A DNA stretch of 64,000 nt from PALSA-1006 sp963733265 (GTDB lineage: Bacteria > Pseudomonadota > Gammaproteobacteria > Burkholderiales > Gallionellaceae), in contig CAVTCF010000002.1 in assembly GCA_963733265.1 (NCBI GenBank), positions 682,001-746,000 on the forward strand, in the 5' to 3' direction. Below are positions 27,246 through 34,940 of this stretch, piece by piece; position 1 is the first letter of the stretch; each line of letters starts with the position of its first letter. Under the pieces are notes generated by a model. It worked only from the letters and a program-made list of their open reading frames with translations, did not search any database and was not told where the DNA came from. Made by a program: the position numbers and the translations under genes.

Positions 27246-27757
27246 GTGCGACACGAAGTCGCTTATAGAAGTTGTTCCCGCTTCAAATGAGGGAACCATC
27301 CGTGTCACCGGATGAATCTAGGGGTCTGAATCAAGAGCGATCCTGACAACGTAACGAAGCACCGCAAGGTGCGGGGCACAAATCGCGAGAGGCGTACCCT
27401 TCTGGCAGCCATAGCCGGAATAGTGCTAGATAGTTGGTATGGCGAAATTAATTGAAGCTGTGGTAAAGATCGTTATGCCGAATAAGCGGAATTGGCTTTC
27501 ACGCTTAACCAAAATGGTAATGGAGGGGGAATCGCGCGTTGGCCGTGCGCATTCGTGACCCGAACGCCTCCCGGTCGAAAGCAGCCGCCTAACCCAATAT
27601 ACTTCTGCAAGTGGAACGTGGAAACCTCGTATCGCTCCCCTCGGGGACAGCTTGCCGCAAGGTAAGCCTATAGCGGTGCGAGAACAGGAACGAGGACAAA
27701 GCGAACGCCGTTCTGTAATGGCACGGATAACCCCATCGATTCTCAGGAGAACCAGTG
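27246..27757 (+). mobile_element. Truncated group II intron (5' ribozyme portion only)
   Basis: The sequence starts with GTGCG, the consensus 5' end of bacterial group II introns, followed by a GCGAC/GTCGC hairpin and by segments I recognise from domain I and later domains of such introns (CGCGAGAGGCGTACCC; GGAACGTGGAAACC; GCGAGAACAGGAACGAGGAC). No intron-encoded reverse transcriptase/maturase and no domain V/VI are present, so it cannot splice or move by itself. It is antisense to the barrel remnant it abuts. The 3' limit is approximate. Confidence 0.6.
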
Positions 27758-27859
27758 ATGTATTGAATTTTTTTCAACCGGGAAATACTAAGCTTGGCGG
27801 AAACTCAACATCAACATTTCTACTTGCGGGAATTTTAATTCACTTTATATTTTCTCCGC

Positions 27860-27877
27860 GTCCCCCAAATGGGGGAC
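27860..27877. other. 7-bp perfect inverted repeat
   Basis: GTCCCCC and GGGGGAC flank AAAT. No T-run follows on either strand, so a terminator is unlikely. It lies 62 bases before the LuxR-like fragment and might be an operator. Confidence 0.35.
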
Positions 27878-27938
27878 AAAATCAAAAATAATTACGCTGA
27901 CGCGCTAGTTTTGAATTTTTTCGAAATCAGGGGGTTGC

Positions 27939-28043
27939 ATGGACACAGGGGAACTGACTCGGCTTAGAGAAGTAGTGGGATTAATTTATGAAGGGGCGAC
28001 TGACCCTTCCCGATGGAACAAGGATAGGCCACCCCGCCAATAA
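27939..28043 (+). pseudogene. N-terminal fragment of a LuxR-family regulator
   Basis: From the ATG at 27939 the sequence reads MDTGELTRLREVVGLIYEGA and then TDPSRWN, like the extreme N-terminus of a group of LuxR/HTH regulators. It then loses similarity and stops after 34 codons. The rest of the gene was probably lost when the retroelement target gene was joined here. Confidence 0.5.
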
Positions 28044-28102
28044 AAGTGCAAGCTGGCCAGAATTGTTTATCGGGCAGCGAATAAAACCATTTTGGACGAA
28101 GC

Positions 28103-29590
28103 ATGGCCGGGCCAGGTAGAAAAACCATGATCACTGTCCAAATAGCAACGCCGAGATTGTTTCCTTCTCCCCAAGCTATAACCGTTGGCACGGCGATGAC
28201 CAGCTTCTCGCCATTAACGCCCAGCGGTGGCGCAACTCCGTATCTCTACAGCTACGGCGGCACATTGCCTGCGGGTTTAAGTTTCAGTACCAGCACCGGT
28301 GCGGTAACAGGTACGCCAACCGCTACTTACGCAACAGCGAACGTAGTCTTCTCGGTGCAAGATGCCAAAGGCGTAGTGGCCAACACCACCAGCACCGTGA
28401 GCTTTACTGTGGGTGCGGCTTCCGCCACTATCACAGCCACAGCCAATACCACGGCACAAAGCTTAACGGTTGGAACCGCAATGGCCAGCTTCTCGCCCTT
28501 AACACCCAGCGGCGGCGCAACTCCGTACACTTACAGCATCTCATCCGGCACCTTGCCTACAGGACTGAGCCTTAACCCCAGTACCGGAGCAGTAACAGGA
28601 ACGCCCACTGCCACATACTCAACAGCGAATGTGGTGTTCTCAGTCAAGGATGCTAAAGGCGTAGTGGCAAGCACCACCAGCACAGTGAGCTTTACTGTGG
28701 TAGCTGCACCGGTCGCGATCTCTGCCACCGCAACCACCACGGCACAAAGTTTAACGGTAGGTACGGCGATGGCGAGCTTCTCGCCGTTAACGCCCAGCGG
28801 CGGCGCAACTCCTTATACCTATAGCGTCACTACGGGCACGCTGCCTGCGGGGTTGAGCCTTAACGCCAGCACGGGTGCGGTGACAGGAACACCAAGCGCA
28901 ACATACACAGCTGCGAATGTAGTTTTCTCGGTGAAAGATACCAACAATGTAGTGGCAAGCACAACCAGCACCGTGAGCTTTACCGTGGTTGCGGCTACCC
29001 CCTCTATAACTGCCACAGCCACCACCACGGCACAAAGCTTAACGGTTGGAACGGCAATGACCAGCTTCTCGCCCTTAACCCCCAGCGGCGGAGCAACTCC
29101 GTATACCTACAGCGTCACTACTGGCACGCTGCCTGCGGGGTTGAGCCTTAACGCCAGCACGGGTGCGGTGACAGGAACCCCAAGCGCTGCATACTCAGCG
29201 GCAAATGTAGTCTTCTCAGTGCAAGATGCCAATGCTGTCGTGGCGAGCACAACCAGCAGCGTGAGTTTTACTGCGGGGCCTACAGGCTATGTGTATCAGG
29301 GCGGGCTGACGTGGATGCCGATTTCAGCGACGACGTATACCTGGTCCGCAGCAAACACATACTGTACGACTACCACTATCAATGGCAGCAGCGGTTGGCG
29401 CCTCCCAACAGATACGGAATTGAGTGCCTTGTTTACATCGGGGGCGATGACCGGTCAGGGGTGGGCGTTGAACAACACCTGGTCTTCCACGCCGATCAGC
29501 GCTGGCTTCCACTACCTCGTCAACCTGATCATCGGCATCGTTAGCGCGGGCGTCGACACGAACACCGTCTACGTGACGTGTGTCCACTAG
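28103..29590 (+). CDS. DGR target protein: Ig-like repeats plus DUF1566 variable domain
   Basis: A 495-residue protein with four tandem Ig-like 'putative Ig' repeats (about residues 26-385; DNA periods 285, 288 and 288), each containing LTVGTAM.SFSPLTPSGGATPY and VTGTP. A C-terminal DUF1566/C-type-lectin-like domain follows (about 392-495; GLTWMPISATTYTWSAANTYC, SGWRLPTDTELSALF). The last 45 residues are the variable repeat. Such domains present a diversified binding surface. The N-terminus (MAGPGRKTMITVQ) is no signal peptide and the first Ig unit looks clipped, so the gene may be 5'-truncated or use another start. Surface display is therefore unproven. Confidence 0.85.
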   Translation: MAGPGRKTMITVQIATPRLFPSPQAITVGTAMTSFSPLTPSGGATPYLYSYGGTLPAGLSFSTSTGAVTGTPTATYATANVVFSVQDAKGVVANTTSTVSFTVGAASATITATANTTAQSLTVGTAMASFSPLTPSGGATPYTYSISSGTLPTGLSLNPSTGAVTGTPTATYSTANVVFSVKDAKGVVASTTSTVSFTVVAAPVAISATATTTAQSLTVGTAMASFSPLTPSGGATPYTYSVTTGTLPAGLSLNASTGAVTGTPSATYTAANVVFSVKDTNNVVASTTSTVSFTVVAATPSITATATTTAQSLTVGTAMTSFSPLTPSGGATPYTYSVTTGTLPAGLSLNASTGAVTGTPSAAYSAANVVFSVQDANAVVASTTSSVSFTAGPTGYVYQGGLTWMPISATTYTWSAANTYCTTTTINGSSGWRLPTDTELSALFTSGAMTGQGWALNNTWSSTPISAGFHYLVNLIIGIVSAGVDTNTVYVTCVH

Positions 29591-29592
29591 AG
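29454..29592 (+). repeat. DGR variable repeat (VR)
   Basis: A 139-base segment at the 3' end of the target gene that aligns without gaps to the template repeat at 30443-30581. I count 17 differences, all at template adenines: A to T nine or ten times, otherwise A to G or C. The last 26 bases, through the stop codon, are identical and would contain the site where mutagenic homing starts. Confidence 0.95.
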
Positions 29593-29669
29593 CCTTGGCC
29601 TTTGAAACTTGATATTTGATTTTTTGTTTTTGGTTTTCTTGGGTTTGAATTTGATTTGCTTTTGAAGTT

Positions 29670-29703
29670 AAACGATACGCGCGTCGCGCGGGCGCGATTT
29701 TTT
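29670..29703 (+). terminator. GC-rich hairpin and T-run after the target gene
   Basis: The palindromic ACGCGCGTCGCGCG is followed by GGGCGCG and a run of seven T. It may terminate the target transcript. DGRs often carry a hairpin shortly after VR; this one lies about 80 bases past it. Confidence 0.5.
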
Positions 29704-29716
29704 TGGAGTCTGGGTC

Positions 29717-30226
29717 ATGCAGGCAATTGGCGATGAGGCGGTGCTGACGAAGTTTACCCGGCAGGCCGCCGATCCGGGCGCGGTGTTTATCTACAAGGAG
29801 GGTCTGTTTGCCCGCGCCTATAACGAAGGGGCGTATGGGTTCATCCACCATGTGCTGGCGTGCAAGCCTTTGCGTCGCTTCGTCAAATCGGCAGGGGCTG
29901 ATCGCGTTGTTTGCGGTGTGCCGCTGACTGTTTTGGAGAAGCTGCCGGGTTTCGGGCATGTAAGCCAACTGGATGCGCAGACCTGGCGCTGGCCTTTAGT
30001 CACCCCAGTAGAGTTTGCAATGTATGAGGCTTGGCGTGAGAGTCTGCCGCTGATGCCTGGAGCAAAGGCTGTAGAAGCGGTCGCATCTTCGCCGCCAGTG
30101 GCAGATTTGGCGCAGCGGCTAATTGACCAATTGATCCGGTTCAACGTCGCTGCCAGCACACCGGTGGCGGCACTGAATCTGGTAGCTGACCTGCAACGGC
30201 AGTGGCGCGAAAGTGAGGTGAATTAA
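29717..30226 (+). CDS. DGR accessory protein, possibly MutS-domain-I-like
   Basis: A 169-residue protein between the target gene and the TR on the same strand, with GGAG upstream of the ATG. Its N-terminal half (GAVFIYKEGLFARAYNEGAY, CKPLRRFVKSAGADRVVCGVPLTVLEKLPGF) is reminiscent of the mismatch-recognition domain I of MutS; MutS-like accessory genes have been described in some DGRs. The C-terminal half ends in a helical segment (PVAALNLVADLQRQW) common in such accessory proteins. Function is unproven; a role in retrohoming or in handling mismatched cDNA is inference from position. Confidence 0.6.
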   Translation: MQAIGDEAVLTKFTRQAADPGAVFIYKEGLFARAYNEGAYGFIHHVLACKPLRRFVKSAGADRVVCGVPLTVLEKLPGFGHVSQLDAQTWRWPLVTPVEFAMYEAWRESLPLMPGAKAVEAVASSPPVADLAQRLIDQLIRFNVAASTPVAALNLVADLQRQWRESEVN

Positions 30227-30442
30227 CGATTTTTGAGTTCTGGCTTGGTCTCATCCTGCCTATGCCATGCATGGGTGCCTAATGGGTGTTTCGGTTACGG
30301 CTGAAACAAAACAGGCCAATTGGGGATGTGGCTGGCATCTTCCGCTGCCGGGCTTGCGCCCGGTCGCATCATGGGGGTCAAGCGGTGAAAACGGCAAGAC
30401 CGAGACCGAGTATTTATCGGGCAACAGTGAAGATGCAATGCT

Positions 30443-30581
30443 GTCAGGGGTGGACGTTGAACAACACCTGGTCTTCCACGCCGAACAGCGCTGGCAACCA
30501 CTACAACGTCAACCTGAACAACGGCAACGTTAACGCGAACAACGACACGAACAACAACTACGTGACGTGTGTCCACTAGAG
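30443..30581 (+). repeat. DGR template repeat (TR)
   Basis: A 139-base non-coding copy of the variable repeat, rich in AAC codons (15 Asn codons if read in the VR frame), which gives the widest amino-acid choice when adenines are randomised. It lies on the plus strand, like VR, and ends ten bases before the stop codon of the reverse transcriptase gene that runs towards it. A weak hairpin (CACGCCC against GGGGGTG) follows within 20 bases. Confidence 0.95.
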
Positions 30582-30591
30582 TCACGCCCGC

Positions 30592-31833
30592 TCATGGGGG
30601 TGAGATCAACCAGACTTTTTTTATGTGTAACTGGCTGTAAGTGGCATCGGTAGGCAAGAAGTAACGTTTTATCGGGCCGAGCATTTCATTATAAATTTTG
30701 CGCCGCAAATGGTAGGTGTCGGCGTGGACAAGCTGGCCGTAGTAGCTGTTGAGCGTGGCCAGCATGCGCTTGAGGACGACAGGGCTGGGTTCGAGCGGCG
30801 GCGCAAGTTGGTGCAGCGCCAGCCATTGAGGCCAAGTGCCGCGATGCGGCTTTGAGCCATGCGGGTAGCGCGCCGGATCAATCAGATAATTGAAGAAATA
30901 GATGCGGCTGCGCAAAGCCCGCAAGATGCGTTCGCGGACGTAACGATAGTGCGGAAAAACAATGAAGCCGAGGAAATTGGCACCTTGGTCTACACGTTGT
31001 AAAACGGTTTTGTCGGGGTGAAGATGCAGATGCAAATGATCGTTCAGAAATTGATTGATCTGGCGCATTTGTTCCAGCAGTATTTTGGGTTCATGACCAA
31101 GGATGATGATGTCATCGACGTAGCGCAGGTAGCCCCTGATTTTGAGTTGATGCTTGACGTACTGATCCAGCGGATTGAGGTAAACATTGCTAAAAAACTG
31201 GCTCGAAAGGCTGCCGATGGGCAAGCCGATATTGGGCTGGCTATGAAACAACGATTTGTGCGGCGGTATTTGTTTGAGCAGGGCGATATTGCCACTCAAG
31301 GCGGGCTTGGGAAATATTGGGTTTTGCAAAATAATCTTCTGTGCAACTGCATCCAATTGCCGGAGGGTTTGTTCGGGATAGGGCAGTCTTGTCTGTTCAG
31401 CTTTCCATAGTGCCAACAGGATATGGCGGTTGATGGACGTGAAAAATGAGCGGATGTCCATTTGACAGTAGTGCCTGTGGCTGGGCATCCGCATGAAATG
31501 TTGCAATCTGCCGATGGCACTGTGGGTGCCTTTGCCAATACGATTGGAGAAGCAGTCATCAATCCATGCCCGCGCTATTGTCGGGCCGCTGACCGATACC
31601 AGCCATTGTTGGGCTAAGCGATCGCGAAAACCGGGCGCGAAGATTTCGCGCAATTTCGGGTCTTGCACGGCGAATGCTGTCATTCGCCCCGGCTGGTAAT
31701 TTTCCGCGTGAATATCCTGCGCCAGAGAACAAACGATACCGGATATTTCGATCATGTAGCGCCGTTTGTCGATGCTGTTACCAGACTGGTTAACGCAGGC
31801 ATAGAGTTGGCTGGCGATTTCTGTTTCTGTCAT
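30592..31833 (-). CDS. DGR reverse transcriptase
   Basis: A 413-residue group-II-intron-like reverse transcriptase without endonuclease domain. I see MDIRSFF with the first catalytic Asp at 126, the DGR-type motif 4 IGLPIGSLSSQ (202-212; DGR enzymes have xGxxxSQ here in place of QG), YVDD at 238-241 and GFIVFPHYRYVR after it. It copies TR RNA with adenine errors. It is on the minus strand, opposite to TR, VR, target and both accessory genes. No Shine-Dalgarno sequence precedes the ATG; start codons of this gene and the Avd-like gene are 11 bases apart and divergent. Confidence 0.95.
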   Translation of the reverse strand: MTETEIASQLYACVNQSGNSIDKRRYMIEISGIVCSLAQDIHAENYQPGRMTAFAVQDPKLREIFAPGFRDRLAQQWLVSVSGPTIARAWIDDCFSNRIGKGTHSAIGRLQHFMRMPSHRHYCQMDIRSFFTSINRHILLALWKAEQTRLPYPEQTLRQLDAVAQKIILQNPIFPKPALSGNIALLKQIPPHKSLFHSQPNIGLPIGSLSSQFFSNVYLNPLDQYVKHQLKIRGYLRYVDDIIILGHEPKILLEQMRQINQFLNDHLHLHLHPDKTVLQRVDQGANFLGFIVFPHYRYVRERILRALRSRIYFFNYLIDPARYPHGSKPHRGTWPQWLALHQLAPPLEPSPVVLKRMLATLNSYYGQLVHADTYHLRRKIYNEMLGPIKRYFLPTDATYSQLHIKKVWLISPP

Positions 31834-31844
31834 GGAGGTTGATT

Positions 31845-32231
31845 ATGGATAAGGCTTTCAAGCACCCCCAGATTTTTTCCGATTTGCTGATGTTTTACAA
31901 GCGCTATTATCCGATTCATGCGGGTTTGCCCAAGCCGTTCAGATTCACTACGGGCGAAAGTATTTTGACAGAAATCACGTCATGCCTGAAGCAAGTGACA
32001 CTCGCCAATCATTGCCGCAAACAGGAAGCGTCAGGGCGCGCCAAGGGCTCGCAGGCTCTTGGCGAATTGCGCGTGTCGATTGAGGTCATCCGCAGTTATT
32101 TATTGGTTGCATGGCAACTGAAACTTTTGTCGCACGGCGGTCTGCATGAACTGACTGGCGTGCTCGAATCAGTTTCAAAACAAGCTGTGCGCTGGCAGCA
32201 GTGGTTTGACGGAGGTGCGGCACAAGCTTAA
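31845..32231 (+). CDS. avd: Avd-like four-helix-bundle DGR accessory protein
   Basis: A 128-residue helical protein from the ATG at 31845 (GGAGG six bases upstream). FSDLLMFYKRYYPIHAGLPK, then FTTGESILTEITSCLKQVTLAN and LGELRVSIEVIRSYLLVAWQL fit the Avd/23S rRNA-intervening-protein four-helix fold. Avd binds the reverse transcriptase and the TR RNA and is needed for mutagenic retrohoming. It normally lies upstream of RT on the same strand; here it is divergent from it. Confidence 0.85.
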   Translation: MDKAFKHPQIFSDLLMFYKRYYPIHAGLPKPFRFTTGESILTEITSCLKQVTLANHCRKQEASGRAKGSQALGELRVSIEVIRSYLLVAWQLKLLSHGGLHELTGVLESVSKQAVRWQQWFDGGAAQA

Positions 32232-32240
32232 TGCGCAATT

Positions 32241-32264
32241 CATGTGATGAAGTGCCATCACATG
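32241..32264 (+). terminator. 9-bp perfect hairpin after avd
   Basis: CATGTGATG and CATCACATG flank a 6-base loop, 9 bases after the avd stop; only TTT follows. Possible terminator or 3'-end stabiliser. Confidence 0.45.
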
Positions 32265-32327
32265 TTTGGATAAATTAGCCCCGCCAAATTGTCTGCCGTG
32301 AAGCGGACAGTGGTCAAGGGCGGCATT

Positions 32328-32348
32328 GGGTTAGGTAGAGACGGTGAG
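32328..32348 (+). repeat. 21-base repeat, copy 1
   Basis: These 21 bases (beginning GGGTTAGGTAGAG) recur exactly in inverted orientation at 44292-44312. A degenerate GGC(A)-containing flank is also similar. It looks like part of a dispersed intergenic repeat. Confidence 0.6.
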
Positions 32349-32466
32349 CAACCCAAAATCATCTATTTTTGAATGACCATTCTTGTAAATATCGGTCATT
32401 CAAACCGCTTGATTTTCTCTTATATAAGCGCACAGTGATGGTCCCCTAATTTTTAGGAGAATCATC

Positions 32467-33090
32467 ATGGAAACCGATATTGTTGTTCATCATCACGAAC
32501 CGTGGAACAAAGGAAAACTAACTGGACAAAAAGCACCGCTCAAGCTGAAAGACATTTGGGCCATTCGAGTTCGGCTACAGTTAACTGAGCGCACCCGGGA
32601 TTTAGCATTGTTCAATGTAGCTATCGATTGCAAGCTTCGAGCGTGCGATCTAGTTAAGATCAAAGTGAGAGATATATCGCACGGGGATCATATTTCAACT
32701 CGTGCGATAGTCATGCAGCAGAAAACTCAACGCCCGGTACAATTTGAGATTACCGAGCCCACACGTGATGCGGTGAGTAAGTGGATTCAGAAGGATGGAC
32801 TAACATCAGAGGATTTTCTATTTCACAGTCGCTTGAATGCTTCTCCACATCTTTCCACTCGGCAGTACGCACGGATTGTTCATAAGTGGGTCAGTGATAT
32901 TGGCTTGGACAGCGCGAATTATGGGACACATACGATGCGCCGAACCAAAGTTTCTCTCATCTATCGGCGCACTAAAAACCTCCGCGCTGTTCAGCTTTTA
33001 CTTGGACATGGGAAGCTGGAGTCCACTGTGCGATATCTTGGAATTGAAGTAGATGATGCTTTGGAAATGGCAGAGCAGACAGAAGTTTAA
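32467..33090 (+). CDS. Small tyrosine recombinase/integrase
   Basis: A 207-residue protein consisting only of a tyrosine-recombinase catalytic domain. The first Arg is in DCKLRACDLVKIKV, the box-II in THTMRRTKVSLIYRRTKN, and the end LLGHGKLESTVRYLGIEVDDALEMAEQTEV contains the GH and nucleophilic Tyr. This short, well-conserved orphan type is complete at about 200 residues and occurs on many plasmids and islands. AGGAG lies upstream of the ATG. It follows the DGR and may have helped to bring it in; that is inference. Confidence 0.88.
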   Translation: METDIVVHHHEPWNKGKLTGQKAPLKLKDIWAIRVRLQLTERTRDLALFNVAIDCKLRACDLVKIKVRDISHGDHISTRAIVMQQKTQRPVQFEITEPTRDAVSKWIQKDGLTSEDFLFHSRLNASPHLSTRQYARIVHKWVSDIGLDSANYGTHTMRRTKVSLIYRRTKNLRAVQLLLGHGKLESTVRYLGIEVDDALEMAEQTEV

Positions 33091-33169
33091 CTTGATTGGA
33101 TCGCGGCCATTTACAAGGACGCGATCACAATCTGGTACAGGTATTTTCAGGTAATGCAAATGCTCATTC

Positions 33170-34039
33170 TTACTTATTCAGCAGACCTGGATATTTTTTT
33201 ACTCGCATTTCTTCGAGCACTTTATCAGTCAGCTTCCAAGCATCGCCCTTGATGCGTGCAATCAGTACGGTCCAGACTTGCTCGAAGGCATGCATTGCGT
33301 CGTCATCGTTGAAACGGATGCCGGCGGGAAGCAATGGCGCGATATCCTCAGTCAGGCTGCGAGTTAACTTTTCTAGCATGCGTTGTTCCGCCACTGCACG
33401 GGTTATTGGCTTTCCTTCTAATGCCAAGTAATGATCAAAGCACGTGATTAACTTATCTGGATTCAGAGCAAGTTGCTCAAGTCCGTGATGCAGATCGAAC
33501 AGATCGCGATTCTTACGTCGTTGCAGCAGCGCACGCAACTTGGTACCGAACAACTCTTCCGCCTCGAAGGACACGATCTGAGCCCTGCCCTGATACCAAT
33601 CACTGTCTACGGTAAATGGATACGGCTTAAAACCGAACAAGCTGCCGTGTTCGCGTGTATTGATTTCGACCTTTAGTTTGAGTGTCGTCTGCGCATCGGC
33701 CTCCGGGGTAAACTTGAATACCAGATGCATTGAATGACCGGCTTGTTCCGTGTTGCACTTTCCGAGCCAGGACAATGCATCGCGGATCGCATTGACTGTG
33801 GTACCTATGGGTTCAGCCTGTGTCTGCACAAGATCTATATCTTCTGAATAGCGCAGCGGCTGCTTGAACAACAGCTTATTAATGGCGGTTCCGCCCCGGA
33901 AAGCGATCTTGCCTTGCAAGGCTTGCGAATTAAACAAGTCACATAACGCGCGGCTGATAATAAGATCCTGTTCCACTTGCCGAGAGTCGGGCCAGGGCGT
34001 CTTAGTACTCCATGCTTGGATGTATGAAAGCGGTATCAA
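33170..34039 (-). CDS. abiEii: AbiEii-type nucleotidyltransferase toxin
   Basis: A 289-residue protein with the nucleotidyltransferase signature FRGGTAINKLLF and the metal-binding RYSEDIDL, typical of AbiEii/AbiGii toxins (type IV or VII-like nucleotidyltransferase toxins that modify tRNA or NTP pools). Full length for the family. Its start overlaps the AbiEi gene by 4 nt (ATGA). Abortive-infection defence is the known family role. Confidence 0.9.
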   Translation of the reverse strand: MIPLSYIQAWSTKTPWPDSRQVEQDLIISRALCDLFNSQALQGKIAFRGGTAINKLLFKQPLRYSEDIDLVQTQAEPIGTTVNAIRDALSWLGKCNTEQAGHSMHLVFKFTPEADAQTTLKLKVEINTREHGSLFGFKPYPFTVDSDWYQGRAQIVSFEAEELFGTKLRALLQRRKNRDLFDLHHGLEQLALNPDKLITCFDHYLALEGKPITRAVAEQRMLEKLTRSLTEDIAPLLPAGIRFNDDDAMHAFEQVWTVLIARIKGDAWKLTDKVLEEMRVKKYPGLLNK

Positions 34040-34881
34040 AAGTCTATTTCCACTGATTCATTAATCACAAGCTTCCACTTAGCATCATTCTCGTGAATTT
34101 CCGCTTGAGATTCGAGTAGCGGTTTAACTGAAGGATCAAGAGGCACCGACGATTTAGCCTTCTTGACGAACGGTTCCAGTGCTTTAGCTTGGCGCACGTG
34201 GCCGGCACGCTCAAGCAAATAACCGAGCCTTCTCACGGATGAGTTCTCATATGCAGCTGCCGCATTCGCAAGCTTTCGCGGATCAGCCTTGGCTCCGATA
34301 TCATTTGCTATCTGCGCGACACCATTTATTCCGGCCGCCTTATGAAAGTAGCGGGCACAGTCCAGAAGCGTCAGCTCGATGCCGGAAACCTTGGCAAATC
34401 CGGCATCACTTTTCATTTCGACGAGATGATCGGGTTGGTTGGCCAGCTCGAAGGCTGCAGGTGCTTGGTAGATGAACTGAAGACTATGGCGCCCCATCTC
34501 CAAGTCGCGCAACTGCTTGGGCACAACCACCTGAAATACCATGGCCGCCTGATGCGACGAGCCGTGGAATGCCGCCGCCCGCAACAGTGAAATACGGTAA
34601 TCGAGTTTCTGGTATTTCATTAAAGGATCGATCCATCGCACAGGATCCGGGACACCGGCAATTTGGTCTTCGGGACGCAAGATTAAATAAAAACCGTGAC
34701 GCGGATTTGCCAGCCTACTTTTTTTCACCAAACGAGTAATCGCTGCTGACAGAGCTTCCGACTTTAAGCCGAGCTCACCCAGCGCCTCTTCGCGAGAGAA
34801 GTAGGCTCGACCATGGATAAGTCGGTCATCAACGAATTGATCAAGATAAATCATTCCCATATCATACGCAAAACTCGACAT
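34036..34881 (-). CDS. abiEi: AbiEi-type antitoxin/regulator
   Basis: A 281-residue protein with an N-terminal winged-helix (FSREEALGELGLKSEALSAAITRLVKKSRLANPRHGFYLI) and a C-terminal AbiEi domain (GIELTLLDCARYFHKAAGI). AbiEi binds inverted repeats in its own promoter and neutralises AbiEii. It is the first gene of the pair; the promoter should lie in 34882-34940. Confidence 0.9.
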   Translation of the reverse strand: MSSFAYDMGMIYLDQFVDDRLIHGRAYFSREEALGELGLKSEALSAAITRLVKKSRLANPRHGFYLILRPEDQIAGVPDPVRWIDPLMKYQKLDYRISLLRAAAFHGSSHQAAMVFQVVVPKQLRDLEMGRHSLQFIYQAPAAFELANQPDHLVEMKSDAGFAKVSGIELTLLDCARYFHKAAGINGVAQIANDIGAKADPRKLANAAAAYENSSVRRLGYLLERAGHVRQAKALEPFVKKAKSSVPLDPSVKPLLESQAEIHENDAKWKLVINESVEIDF

Positions 34882-34940
34882 AAAACAACTGTTTTTGCAT
34901 ACAACTTGGGATATATAGGGTAAGAAAAAATATAGTGCAG

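Noticed and set aside
28277..29035. Minus-strand open frames across the Ig repeats
   Set aside because: They repeat with the same period as the plus-strand Ig units and have biased composition, so they are shadows of the real gene.
28103..29280. Tandem 288-base repeats as a possible CRISPR or satellite
   Set aside because: The units are coding, far too long for CRISPR and correspond to Ig-like protein domains. No CRISPR array or cas genes were seen in the window.
30286..30579. Open frame over the TR that reads like the target C-terminus
   Set aside because: It is the non-coding template repeat preceded by unrelated sequence, with no ribosome site or domain start. Coding appearance comes from its homology to VR.
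30592..31833. Reverse transcriptase as a group II intron maturase linked to the intron fragment at 27246
   Set aside because: It lacks the maturase X and endonuclease domains, carries the DGR-type SQ motif and lies beside matched TR and VR, so it belongs to the DGR.
33096..33431. Plus-strand open frame overlapping the AbiEii gene
   Set aside because: Shadow frame; the minus-strand nucleotidyltransferase has clear motifs.
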